A stretch of 64,000 nt of DNA, taken from positions 4,464,001 through 4,528,000 of the forward strand of contig CM055612.1 of NCBI GenBank assembly GCA_029379385.1, given 5' to 3'. This stretch comes from Quillaja saponaria. Its lineage: Eukaryota > Streptophyta > Magnoliopsida > Fabales > Quillajaceae. Below are positions 12,614 through 23,715 of this stretch, piece after piece. Made by a program: the position numbers and the translations under genes. How positions within the stretch are numbered: the stretch's first letter is position 1; the number at the start of each line of letters is the position of its first letter. The notes beneath the pieces were generated by a model. The model saw only the letters and a program-made list of their open reading frames with translations, made no database searches and was not told the DNA's origin.

Positions 12614-13882
12614 TCATGCCATTATCTTGGCAGATCTGACATAAAGGCTGTCCACAACCTTGCCTATATTCGATATGGTTTCTAGAGTTGCAGGGTAAAT
12701 GGCATCTGTTTTGCGATCGTCAAATATGATGAGGCACCCAGCACCTTGATCCAATGTCCCTGCAAACTTCTTGTCCAGAATCAATTGAGACAATTTCCTC
12801 TCCACGTGATCAATGGGAAGTTCAATGAGCTCAGCAATATGTGCAATCTCAACCCGTGAGAATGGCTCAATCAATCTGCAAAGATTTTGCTCTAGAAGTG
12901 TATCATAAAGGGATGAAAGGTGTCTATGAACAATTGGGTCTTCCTCCAGCTGAGCCTTGTAATCACGCAGAGCAGTCTCGAATAACTTCAAGGATCGTTT
13001 TGAATGAGCATCTGCAACAGCTTTCATGGCATCCAACTCAGGCCCAACATATTGAAGGCCAGCCTTAGAAGAAATAATTCCAGCCACATCATCAGCTTGA
13101 TTCACCATGATTTTACATAATAACATGTATTTTAGGCTAAAAACTGCCTTGGGGTCTTCAAGTGCATTGAAAGATTCAAATGCTTCGAAGAAATAACTAT
13201 ATGCCGTTTTGTAATCCTTCTCTTCCGCATGAAGAATTCCACTCTGCAGATCTATGGCACCTTGTTGAGCAGGGGGCACATATATAGCATTTGCAGCGGT
13301 TCTTGCAGCTGTGAGGGCAGCTTTTGCCTTTGGCAGGTTTCGCAAAGAAAAGTGCAGCTTACTCTCCAGCAGGTCTATGTCCACAAGAAGGAGCTTGTCA
13401 TCTAATCGTCTAACCTCTTTTACTAAGCCAGTCAGAAGAGTTAAAGCCTCTGAATACTCCTTACTTTCCATCAAAAGTGCCGCAAGCCTTGCCTCAACTC
13501 GCTGCCTCAGAAAAGTACGCTTTTCATCACGAGTCCATTGCACCATTTCTTTGCATAGTGTAATTTGTAGATCAGACGTCCCTGGTATTTTGGCTACTGA
13601 GTCAATAATTCCCCTGACAATTTTAGCAGTTTTTGCCTTGGGAATCAAGGAAAAGAAGGGTCTTAACAGTGTGAGAAGGCTGCAAAGATCCTCTGCCCTG
13701 TTCTCTTGCCTGAGAAGGTCAGAGAGATTTGTGATGGCTTGTTCTTTTATGCGCAGAGCTTCTGACGAAGAAGAAGGATTATTAAGTACACAGTACAGAA
13801 TGGAGATCGCCTCAGATGGGTCTTTGGCCTCTAATGCCTGAGCAATTGAATCTGTATTTGCAGGGAGATAAGATGAAGACAT
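12614..13882 (-). CDS. RPN6: 26S proteasome regulatory subunit RPN6 (PSMD11)
   Basis: A single coding exon encodes 422 residues, the usual length for plant RPN6. The frame stays open 25 codons further upstream, but the AG of a leader intron (13908-13914, TGCAG) shows that those bases are 5' untranslated or intron. The family start (MSSSYLPANTDSIAQALEAK) is therefore at 13882. The N-terminal two-thirds is an alpha-solenoid of TPR-like helices (for example YSEALTLLTGLVKEVRRLDD, then ALEDPKAVFSLKYMLLCKIM). The C-terminal third is a PCI domain with its winged-helix part (SRVEIAHIAELIELPIDHVE, then KFAGTLDQGAGCLIIFDD), followed by the C-terminal helix that joins the lid helical bundle. RPN6 clamps the lid to the 20S core and base of the 26S proteasome in cytosol and nucleus. 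It is intact, with no missing conserved block. Confidence 0.96.
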   Translation of the reverse strand: MSSSYLPANTDSIAQALEAKDPSEAISILYCVLNNPSSSSEALRIKEQAITNLSDLLRQENRAEDLCSLLTLLRPFFSLIPKAKTAKIVRGIIDSVAKIPGTSDLQITLCKEMVQWTRDEKRTFLRQRVEARLAALLMESKEYSEALTLLTGLVKEVRRLDDKLLLVDIDLLESKLHFSLRNLPKAKAALTAARTAANAIYVPPAQQGAIDLQSGILHAEEKDYKTAYSYFFEAFESFNALEDPKAVFSLKYMLLCKIMVNQADDVAGIISSKAGLQYVGPELDAMKAVADAHSKRSLKLFETALRDYKAQLEEDPIVHRHLSSLYDTLLEQNLCRLIEPFSRVEIAHIAELIELPIDHVERKLSQLILDKKFAGTLDQGAGCLIIFDDRKTDAIYPATLETISNIGKVVDSLYVRSAKIMA

Positions 13883-13907
13883 GGTCTCTACTTGGACAAA
13901 CAGGGAC

Positions 13908-15730
13908 CTGCAAGAGAAAGTTTTTGTTAATATAGATTGTTGAGGGGGAATATCCATTTCAAACCTAGCTCCTAAATAATTAGTTCATATTTGCAGTGAT
14001 GCTCAGCAAACATAGTAAGGGAAGGAGGGTGATATTTAGTGGTGCAGATAGCTTTTTAAGTAAGAGCCGGCCTATAGTAATCCAAGTAGGACCAATCAAC
14101 CCCTAGGCTCTATAAGAGCTCTTGTCTATAAAAACAATGCCAAGGCCCACAATTTGGATGTCTATAGGAATTCCACTCATTTGCGAATGTACGTAGCTCA
14201 CAAACCTAAAATAAGATGCACCTCCAAAGAGATATCTCTGTAATTGATGATGGCTCCAAGTACCACCTTTCCTAGGTATAAATCCTAAAAGTTTAAAAAC
14301 TGTGAAGTCATACTACAAGTTACGAGGAAAATACGCTTTTAGAATTTATAACCAATCAAATCACAAAAATTTATCCCTTATTAGCAACACAAAGTCACAT
14401 CTCCATCACATTTCAGATAGTTTTTGTCTCTTGCCCCCTGCTCGTGATAAGGATGAAGATCAACAGTCAGACCTAGCAATCCTCATAGATAAACCGTCTG
14501 GCCTACAAGCTATGAGGACAGTAGCACTTCTAAAGAGTTTAGTTTTTTGTTGATTTTTCACTTTTTCAGAATTGTTCTTTGTTCATGAATGTACCAGCTA
14601 CAAGGCATTATTAAGATGCCCTATCATGCAAAATAACGGCTGGATATCAACAAGTTAATAATGTAGAGCAACAACAACATATCAAAAGTCTGCACTAACG
14701 TTTTGGAATAAAAAGATTCTTTATTTTTTCATAATACCTCGGCGAAGAAGAGGAAACAAAATGGGGAACATTACCAATACTAATAATTTTTCTTCTCTTT
14801 TTCCATAATTGAAAACAAAAGATTAAACAACCAAATATCCAATAATTTACTGGTTTGATTCAGTGAATAAACTAATTCTTAACAGATATAATCCAGAAGC
14901 CTTCATAAACAATATGATCAGCCCGTTATATCCTAAGCAAATGAGAAACTTGAATTTGGGACTACAGTAAAACAGTGTCATGTGCAGAACATAAGCATAG
15001 AACCCATCTAAGTAAAATATTTTAGAAGCATAAGATATACAATAAGGACATATGATAGGGATGCATCTAAGAGAAAATACAGAGTATTTATTCAAGAAAA
15101 ATTGAAGAACTTAATTTTTATGTCATGGGCAAAGCACCTATTTATGTTCTAAATATTGAAACAACAGTGGAAAAATTTGCAAAAGAATATCCCAAAATAA
15201 ACCCATCTAAACTTTTTTTTTTTTTTTTCCAGTTCCAATCAGGTCTCGATGGATAATGAAAACTCTATTATGATAGTTCAGCAATGCATTTATGTGGCAG
15301 ATCAAGAATCCCAGGAAATCGAGCATCTTGGACATTCTAGGAAAGAACAGAATCGATAATATTCCAGGAAGAAAAAACTAAATCTTTCATAGCTGCAGCA
15401 ATTTAGCCAAAATTGAATTGGAAATTTTCTGAAATTCACAAAGCCAGAAATTTTCAATGTTGAAGTAAAATTCACATTATCCAAACCCCATAAAACCCCT
15501 GTCACCGGAAAAACACAGAGACCATCAACCAAAATCTTTCCAAATGGTTTTAGGCAAGAAACCCATATGATTCGGAGAAGTTTTTGTTAAAACAGAAACT
15601 CCACAAAGAATTCTTACCGGAATTTCCGAGGAGAGTCTCAGGCGTACGGATGAGAGAAAGAGAAAGAGAGATCCAAGGAAGAGCTCAGAGAGTCCGAAGT
15701 GATCTGAAACAAGATATTGCTTGCCCTAAA
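13908..15730 (-). other. RPN6 5' leader: noncoding first exon plus 1.7-kb leader intron
   Basis: The donor CCG|GTAAGAA reads on the minus strand at 15618/15617 and the acceptor CTCTTGCAG ends at 13908. This gives an intron of about 1,710 bp and a noncoding exon of about 110 bp whose 5' end lies around 15700-15730 (GA/CT-rich leader). The intron has no coding exon. It includes a poly-T run near 15212-15229. Long leader introns are common in plant housekeeping genes and often raise expression; that effect is inference here. Confidence 0.7.
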
Positions 15731-16340
15731 CCCCAACTGATTGACTGAGGTGAGTCGTCACCCATTTGCGAAGGTGAATGATTTTTATTTTCTTTCTTTG
15801 TGGGCTTTTTGTTCTTTTCAATTTGGACTTTTCTTGTTTCGTTTTACTCAACAAGCCCGGACCCATTAGAGATATACATTTTTTCTGGGCTTTTTGTTCC
15901 TCACAAATTTAGACACCTAAAATTAGATTCCACTCACGTACTCCAAACGAAAACCTAAAATTTATGATAGTAATAATGTTACAAAAGCAATCCTCTCTTA
16001 TTTAATCTAAATTTGTAATTATAATATATAACTTAGTTATGAAATAAATAAAATATTAATATAATTGACACTTGAGAATTAGGAGCATATTGACACATCA
16101 TCAATAAATTCATCTAGTATTTTGACATATAATCTTTCATATAATATAATCATTACTCAATAATTAATAAGTAATCACCATCATCTAATATGCATATCTC
16201 CTAATTAACTTTCATTAATTGAAAAGACAAGTATATATATAACTTTTTTTTTCCTAATTAATTCTTAAGTTAAGATTAAAATTTATTAATGTATGACATT
16301 TGAATTGTAGACTATTATAGTCTGAAGGCATAAATTATTA
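15731..16340. other. RPN6 promoter region and AT-rich flank
   Basis: This is the upstream flank of the minus-strand RPN6 leader. The part nearest the leader is pyrimidine-rich and the rest is strongly AT-rich. No gene is seen. Confidence 0.5.
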
Positions 16341-17240
16341 GACATATCAATATATAGTTGGTTATGAAATATCTATTTATATATAAATTGTGAAAACTTC
16401 TTCAAGGAGTTGACCCTAGTGGTCAAAGTATATTCCATTCATTAATTTCATTTGTTCGAATCTCCCTTTAAAAGGGCGTGGAGAATAAAATGGCGTGGAT
16501 AATAAAATCAGCATAAATTCTTTAATTTGATGGCATAGCTTGACCGGATATGTGAATTACTTTAATTCATTCACTATTTGACCGCTAAAAAAAAAATCAT
16601 AAAATTTTCAATAATAATATGGTTTTTTTTGAAATGTTTTTTTATCCATAAATAAAAAAGGTCTTAGAATTGAATTCGGGACTATAGGGTAGGGGAGAAC
16701 TTTTGGCTCATATACCATTATGTTTGAGTTATATTCACAGTACGTTGTATTTACTTTCAAATGCTTCAAACACATAAATAACCAAATGCCTAAACCAATT
16801 TGACTTTCTTAACGCATAAATCGTTCAAATATAAGCCGACTTATCGTGAAACGTTTCCTAACACTTAAATTGTCCCACATTAAGCCAACTTGCCTTTAAT
16901 TATTTCATGACACATAAATCGTCTGAACGTAAGCCAGTTTATCTTGAATTAGTTCATGACACATAAATTGTCAAAGATTAAGCATGTTTCTCCTTCCTAA
17001 CAAATAAATAGTCAAAAGGTTTGCTGGTTTGCATTGAAATCTTTTTTTAACACCTAAATCGTAGAGAATAAGCACGTTTACGAAGAATTTATTTTATGAT
17101 ACAAAAGGCAATTTACTTTGAAAGATTTATTCATACCTAAATCAGTCAATCTAACAAATGATTTAGCTAGTGTATATTTATACTAACACAAAAATCACAC
17201 ACTTGTCATAAAGGGATGAAAAATTTGTATATAAATTGGA
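16341..17240. repeat. direct repeat R1 with ~57-bp minisatellite units
   Basis: The left edge (aaatatctatttatatataa at about 16366) and the right edge (ctagtgtatatttatactaac at about 17168, then ttgtatataaattgg) recur in the same order at 19420-19968. Between them lies a degenerate tandem array (about 16755-17130). Its units of roughly 57 bp share the pattern 'cacataaatcgtc...taagccggtttacc..gaa'. Near 16406-16460 there is a tRNA-like A/B-box arrangement (ccctagtggtcaaag ... gttcgaatctccc), so a SINE-type origin of the left part is possible. Confidence 0.6.
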
Positions 17241-17584
17241 AGTGGAAGTAAGAATAAAACTCAGATTATTATATCATTTGTGATCAATTGAGTTCTAGTT
17301 CTTTGATTAGTTTGTAATTTCATTTAGTGTGTGAATTTATTTATTTTTATCTAGAATGAAATAATTTATTCTCTTACAATATAGGCATTAAAAATTAAAT
17401 TTGGAATTCTAAATTTATCTGAAATTTTTCTAAATCATTAAATGCCTTTTGCTATCTCATCAATAACATTTATCAACAATAAAAATAATAGAAAATCATG
17501 TGATATATATAACTAATCTGAAAGATGATGTGATATATAACTAACTTTTTAGATTAGGACTTTGCAGCTAATTGAAGAAACTAT

Positions 17585-19329
17585 GGTGCCGTTTGGTTTG
17601 ATGGTCATGGCAGCGGCCCGGCGCAGCTCAAGGTTCCCGTGTCACCGGGACGTGTCACAACTTGTTTGGGCTGCCACGTCCTGCGGTGCTAGCGCCCCCT
17701 GCCGCGGTAGCTAAGACGCTTCCATGAACCAGTTTCTTTGCCGCGCCGACCAAATCTTGTTTTCCCTCCCTATTTTGCTCTCTTCTATTTTTTTTTTTAT
17801 TCCTATCATATCCTGAGCCCTAAACTACAAAAATAGCTCCATTAATTTCAATAATTCCCAGCTTGTGCCCTTCCCATTTTAAAAATTTTGGACTGTTACT
17901 GACCAACGGTCAGCAATGGTCATATGTTTTTTTTTTCTTTCCTTCCTAATGGGCAGAATTTTTAAATTTTTAATTTTTTTATCTGCTCCCAACAGGCAGA
18001 TTTTTGAAAGTTAATTTTTTTTTCTTTTCCTTAACTCTATAAATACTAAACCTCCTCCCTCAATTTTTTCACACCGTTTTCCTCCCTCATTTCCTACTCC
18101 ATTTTTCTTCCTCTAAAACTTATTGTCTAAAATGGCAAATACTGGTGCTAGAATGCAGTGGAGACAAGATGAGATCAAAATTTTTATCGATTGTTGTATC
18201 GAGAAAATAAAAAAACAAGATCGGCCTTTAGTATTCAATTCATCCGGATGGACAAGTATTGATGCGATTACCAAGCAAAACTTAGAAATATCACATTTTA
18301 AAAATAAATGGGATTGACTGAGAAAAGAATGGAACCTATACAAAAAATTGGGAAAGCAGATCGACACTAGATAGGATCTAGTAAGAAAAATGTTTTGGAG
18401 AACGGACGAGCGGTAGGAACAACAAGCGCTGTTAAATTAATTTAATTTTTGTTATCTTTGGTTTATAAAATTATAATTTAGCTTTTTTCTAATAATTTAT
18501 TTGAATACAGCGATATGGCAACAACAGTATTATAACAAGGAGGAAGAGAAAGAGAAAGGATACAAGTTTAGATTATTTCAAAAAATCAGTAGATGAAATG
18601 ATGGAGAAGGCTAAGCTTAATTTTGTCCGATCTTGTCTCTCATCCTCCTCAAGCCAAACCTATATTGCTTCTGAGGACCCAACTCCCTCTCTTGGCTCTA
18701 TTAAGGAAACAATAAGAAAGCTTCCCAGAATCGTTGCAGGCCGGCAATTTGCCGAAATCGCTGAGTTTATGACCATGCTGCTACATATAGAAACTTTCAC
18801 TACAATAAGAGACTGATCTCTTAACTTAGCTAGATTGAGCTCAAACTTGAACAATAAAAGAAGAACCATGGTTGATTTGTTGAAATATATATTTTTAATT
18901 TAGTATTTGTTTTTTAACTTTTTTTGTAGTATTTTTAATTTAGTATTTGTTTGTCTTTGTACATTTTTATTTTTATTTTAGTATTTGTATTTGTGTTTTC
19001 TTTTATTGTAATTAAATTAGTATTAAAAAGAAAATTAATTAAAATTTATTTTACTGTTAAATTAATGTAAAAATAATTAAATTAAATATTACTTTAATTT
19101 TAATTATCAATAAATATCAAAACTGATAAATAAAAAAATAGATTAATTTGCTTATTTTTAATACAACACACAAATGCCATTTTGGTCATTTTTACACAAC
19201 AACTTTTTTGACTATGGTCTCAAACTATAGTTTTTGGACCATCCAAATAGACAACACTTTTGAGACAAAATGACCTTGGACCTTGGTTTCAAACTATGGT
19301 CTCTGCCTCGCGCCATACTAAATGTGCCA
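17585..19329 (+). mobile_element. non-autonomous PIF/Harbinger-like DNA transposon
   Basis: Imperfect terminal inverted repeats begin GGTGCCGTTTGGTTTGATGG on the left and read TGGCACATTTAGTATGG inward from the right. The 3-bp flanks are TAT (17582-17584) and TAC (19330-19332), fitting a TWA-type 3-bp target duplication with one change. The flanking DNA (gactttgcagctaattgaag ... atgtaagatgg) is found joined, without the element, at 30873-30923. The interior carries a broken Myb/SANT-like ORF (18132-18420, separate entry), the kind of first ORF found in PIF/Harbinger elements, and no transposase. The ends are uncertain by about 2 bp. Confidence 0.65.
18132..18820 (+). pseudogene. decayed Myb/SANT-like DNA-binding ORF of the transposon
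   Basis: From ATG 18132 the frame reads a Myb/SANT-like domain (MQWRQDEIKIFIDCCIEKI, later FNSSGWTSIDAI and HFKNKWD). It then hits an in-frame TGA at 18316, continues with the family pattern LRKEWNLYKKLGKQ, and meets TAG at 18372 and again before 18420. A second open stretch at 18598-18816 may be its C-terminal part (DPTPSLGSIKETIRKLP). Three stops in the recognisable domain make it non-functional. Identification rests on the trihelix-like W..W..W spacing and context. Confidence 0.6.
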
Positions 19330-19419
19330 TACATGTAAGATGGTAGACAAGTATAAAATTTTTCTTCAATAATTAGAATGAAGTGTAAATTGTTATAGTA
19401 TTAAAATAAAATGCTATAA

Positions 19420-19968
19420 TATTAGTAGTCATATTAGTAGTTGATTATTAAATATCTATTTATATATAAATTGTCTATACTTTAATGAGGAATTGGATTA
19501 GTGGTCAATAATGTACACTCCTTTTCATGGGTTCAAATATTCCTTGCAAAATCGTCAAAGGTAATTTATTTAATTCATTAATCATCCAAAGGTAAGCCAA
19601 GTTGTCTTAAAGTGTTTTTAAGCACATAAATCGTCCTACATTAAGCCGGTTTACTGTGAAATTATTCCTGACAAATAAATCATCCAACAATAAGCCGATT
19701 TACCTTTAAATGTTTACTAATAGTCAAACTTTTAGCTGATTTATCTTGAAAATTTTCATCACACATGTAAAATTTTAAGTCAATTTACTTAAAATATTTC
19801 TTAATAACAAATAAATCGTCAATCTAAGAATATTTACTTTGAAATATTTCTTTATAATAATTAATTGGTCAAACTAATAAATAATTTAACTAGTGTATAT
19901 CTATACTAACACAAATATCATAAACTTATCATATAAAATTCTTAATACTAACTTGTATATAAATTTTG
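19420..19968. repeat. direct repeat R2, shorter partner of R1
   Basis: It shares its start (aaatatctatttatatataa at about 19450), its box-like part (attagtggtcaa ... gggttcaaatattcc) and its end (ctagtgtatatctatactaac) with R1 at 16341-17240. It contains fewer of the same ~57-bp units (about 19550-19870, e.g. cacataaatcgtcctacatt). R1 and R2 lie in the same orientation on either side of the PIF/Harbinger-like element. Confidence 0.6.
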
Positions 19969-20004
19969 TTTTGGGAGGAAGGAAGGAGTAAAGGGATGGA
20001 AGAA

Positions 20005-21812
20005 TTAGGGTACCCTAACCCAACCCTAGTTACTATTTTAACCTTAGTTGTTGTGGCCTAACCCTAGTTACGGGCCTTAACCCTTATTAAGGTACACTAA
20101 CCCTTGTTACGAAATTTAAATCTTAATTACGGTACTCTAACCCCAACCCTAGTCACAAATTCTAACCTTAATTATGATACTCTAACCCCAACTCTAGTTA
20201 CGGTAGCCAAACCATAGTTACGATACCATAACCTTAATTAATCTATTGATTCCCTAACTCTAGCTACAGTACCTTAACATTTGTTACAGTACCATACCCT
20301 AACACTAATTATGATATTCTAATTAAAGTACATAATCCTAAACTTAATTACGGTACCCTAACCCTAATTATGATACTCTAAATTTAACCCTAATTATGGT
20401 AACCTAACCAAAACAATAATTATGGTACCCTAACCCTACCCTAATTATGATACCTAACCCTCATTAGTAATTGCAGTACATTAACCTTAATTACGATACC
20501 CTAATCCTAATTATGATACTTTAGCCCTAATTACGGGACCCTAACTCTTGTTAAGGTATCCTAACCATAATTACGGTACCCAAACCTAATTACGGTACCT
20601 TAACCCCAACCATAGTTACTATAGCCAAACCATAGTTATAGTATCCTTAACCCTAATTAATCAATCGATACCCTAACCCTAGCTATAGTACCTTAACCCT
20701 TGTTATGGTACAATAGCCTAACACTAATTATGGTATTCTAATTAAGGTAACATAATCCTAAACCTAATTACAGTACCTTAACCCAAGTTGCAGTACCCTA
20801 ACTCTAATTACGGTACTATAAATCTAATCTTAATTACGGTATCCTAACCATAATACTAATTATAGTATCCTAACTCTACCCTATTTATAATATCTAACCC
20901 TAATATACTAACCTTAATTACGGTACCCATACCCTAATTATGATACCTTAACATAAATTACGGTACCTAAACACTAAATACGGTACCTTGACCCTAGTTA
21001 CTATACCTTAATCATAGTTATAGTACCCTAACCCTAATCTTAATTACAATATCCTAAGCCTAAACCTAGTTACGACATCCTAATCCTAGTTAGGGTAACC
21101 TAGTCTTAATTATAGTACCTTAACTTTGACTCTAATTACGATACCTTAACCCTAATTACGGTACCCATACCTTAGTTACGACACCCTAACCCTAATTACA
21201 GCACCCTAACCCTTGTTACAGTATATTAACCCTAGTTATGGTACCCTAACCCTAATTACGAGTCATAAATCCTAATTAGGGTACCATAATCTTAGTTATA
21301 GTACCCTAACGCTAGTTACGATATTCTAACCCTAATTAAGATACCCTAATCCTAATTATATTATCTTAATCCTAGTCCTAATTACGGCACCCTAACCCTA
21401 TTCCTAGTTACGGTATCCTAATCCAAGTTATAGTACCCTCACCCTAACACTAACTATGGTACCCTAACTCTAATTACGATACCCTAACCTAAGTTACGAT
21501 ACTCTAACCCCTGTTATAGTATCCTAATCTTAGTTATTGTTACCATAACCGTAATCCTATTTACAGTATCTTAACTATAACCCTAGTTATGATACCCTAA
21601 CATTAGTTACAGTACCATAACATTAATTATGGTACCCTAATCCTAATTGCAGTACCGTAACCCTAATTATGGTGCCATAACTCTAGTTAGGGTACTCTAA
21701 CTCTAAAACTAATTATGATACCCTAACTTTAATTACGATACCCTAAGCAAAACTCTAATTACGGTACTTTAACTCTAACCTTAATTACGATACCCTAACT
21801 CTAATTATGGTT
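20005..21812. repeat. telomere-like minisatellite array (CCCTAA-bearing ~20-bp units)
   Basis: About 1.8 kb of degenerate head-to-tail units with the consensus TTACGGTACCCTAACCCTAA (around 20 bp, so roughly 85-90 units). Many units carry one or two CCCTAA hexamers, and variants replace CGG by TGA, CGA or AGT. True plant telomere is CCCTAAA without spacer, so this is not a plain telomere tract. No ORF is present. Confidence 0.85.
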
Positions 21813-21814
21813 CA

Positions 21815-22065
21815 ATGTTAGACGACATGAGCATTGATTTGCCAAGAGCACTAACTCACTTTATTGAGGTGATATTGATATAAGTCTAGTAGGGCCACAA
21901 ACTTTCATGTTGTAGAGGAAGTTCTTAAGATGGTAGAAGATGACAAATTCCAAGCAACCATATTTGATGCTGCTATGGAGAGTATTGATTCTAGCCTTTT
22001 CTGGCCAAGTAGTATTAACCTCACAAGAAGCTGAAATTTAGCATTGTAAGAGTTTGCAAGCTTAA
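21815..22065 (+). pseudogene. fragment of eIF(iso)4G-like MA3 domain
   Basis: Directly after the telomere-like array one frame reads MLDDMSIDLPRALTHFIE and stops. A second frame continues NFHVVEEVLKMVEDDKFQAT and then IFDAAMESIDSS. A third reads SQEAEI before another stop. The order and wording match the C-terminal MA3 domain of plant eIF(iso)4G as I remember it. At least two frameshifts and several stops, no other exon nearby and no introns suggest a captured or retroposed scrap. The family is inferred from memory. Confidence 0.5.
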
Positions 22066-22347
22066 TGCAAGTCCCTATAGAAAGGTTATTTTCAGTTTTA
22101 GGACTTGGTATCCAGACTATTTACTAATAGTTAATAAGAAATTGAATCTATATAAAATTAATACAAATAATATTATAATCATAAAAAGTATACACTTAAT
22201 ACTTCTTTTTAAAAACAGAGAAAAATTATGGGAAAAAAAAAACCAAAAAAATAAAATTATTTGAAGCAAAATAACAATTAAAAAGTAATTATGTAATTGC
22301 AAAAACTCATATGGTATTTAAGAAAATATAATTTCTTCCACTAAATT

Positions 22348-22348
22348 A

Positions 22349-22383
<35 letters not shown>

Positions 22384-22408
22384 ATATATATATATATATA
22401 TATATATA
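22348..22408. repeat. microsatellite (AAAT)n then (TA)n
   Basis: About nine AAAT units run directly into about twelve TA units. It is a simple sequence with no coding meaning and lies within AT-rich intergenic DNA (22066-22774) in which I see no gene. Confidence 0.95.
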
Positions 22409-22953
22409 ATCATGGAAACTATACTCTAAATATTTTTTAATTCAAAATATTAAAAAACAAAAAACAAAATATTTTATTTTATTTACTATTGAAATATAAT
22501 TATTAAAAAATCTAGATTTATTAATATTGAGGAGAAGTAAAAAAAAAATCAATAGTTCTAAAATAATTACAATTCAATTAATTAATATTAAAATGAATAA
22601 GTAGAAAAATAGTAAAAATAAATAAAAATTGTAGCCTATTATTTGAACTAAAATAACAACTACATATATCTATGTATTAATCAAAATTCATAAAATATTT
22701 AAGAAAATTAAAAATTTATGTCGTTAAACCACTTTTATATATAATATAGATAAGTGATACTAAAACAAGCACAAAACAAATTAAAATCAAAATCAACCAC
22801 CAGATGCCGATTGATAGATGGATAAAATTACATGATAATATTATTTGGGTCAAAACCCAAAGGGACATACACATAATTTGATCCTAACAATTTGTGTAAT
22901 TCAAACAAAGTCCTTATTTTCATTCACAAGTCACAACACCCTGCATCTTTCCA

Positions 22954-23715
22954 TTAATTTTCAGTGCTAGAACACACAAAATCAAGGTTGTAAAGCACTG
23001 GAACCATTGTAAAAGAGCATAAAAAGACTAAAACTGGCCCAAAAATCCAAAGCAAAATAGGAAGTGCAGTATAGAAGAGCCTGTTTCCCACTGTGTTAAG
23101 AGCAAATCCCTTTTCTAAGAGCTCTGTCACATAATCTGGGGTCACTGTGGACAAGGGTTCTTGTGGGGTATTGATTAGGATGTTCACTTGGTTTATAAAT
23201 ATTATGGATAATGAGTAACAAAAAAATGAGTATAGGAATATGGTTAGGAGGGTCACATATTTCAAAGCCAACATGAATTCTCCATGACCTCCATAAACTG
23301 TGTCATTCAGTGATTTCTTCACACTGTATGTGCTGCTTATAATAGCTGCCAGACCGGCACTGAGAAGAATAGTAGTCGTGGCCATTATGGTTAACCCCAT
23401 GATTGTATTACGAAGTGTTTGAATTGCGAGAATATTATTCTTCTCATTGTCCTATTCAAAATTAAAATTAACTAATTAATAATTAAGATCATATATAACC
23501 TCTAAAATTATATATATTTCATAATAAAAAAAATTATTGATACATACCTTCATTATGACAGTGACCCAATTTCTTCGGCCAGCGGCATTAATTCCGATAA
23601 TGGTGGTGTGTGGTTGACTCCTAACCTTGTGCCATAGCCAAAAATGATAACCAATGCTTAGGAGTAACCCTAATGGAACAAGTATCACATCTAGATAATA
23701 CATCCTCCATTCCAT
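22954..23715 (-). CDS. DUF599 family membrane protein, copy A
   Basis: Two exons, 23715-23548 (56 codons) and 23451-22954, joined in phase 0 by a GT..AG intron of 96 bp, give 221 residues. Exon 1 has the family N-terminus (MEWRMYYLDVILVPLGLLLS), one membrane helix and the SQPHTTIIGINAAGRRNWV motif. Exon 2 has three more hydrophobic helices (IMATTTILLSAGLAAIIS; YVTLLTIFLYSFFCYSLSI; LFYTALPILLWIFGPVLVFL). The function of DUF599 proteins is not known; they are predicted multi-pass membrane proteins. Compared with copy B, four extra bases (taat) just before the end create a stop after CSSTEN, so this copy lacks the last 14 or so residues of copy B. The truncated tail lies outside the conserved domain, so the gene may well be active. 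Confidence 0.85.

Noticed and set aside
13311..13841. 176-codon plus-strand ORF
   Set aside because: Antisense to the RPN6 coding exon; its openness follows from RPN6 codon use.
20005..21812. Reading the array as a CRISPR-like array or a true telomere end
   Set aside because: There are no unique spacers between fixed repeats, and the genome is a plant. The unit has an extra TTACGGTA and gene-bearing DNA continues on both sides.
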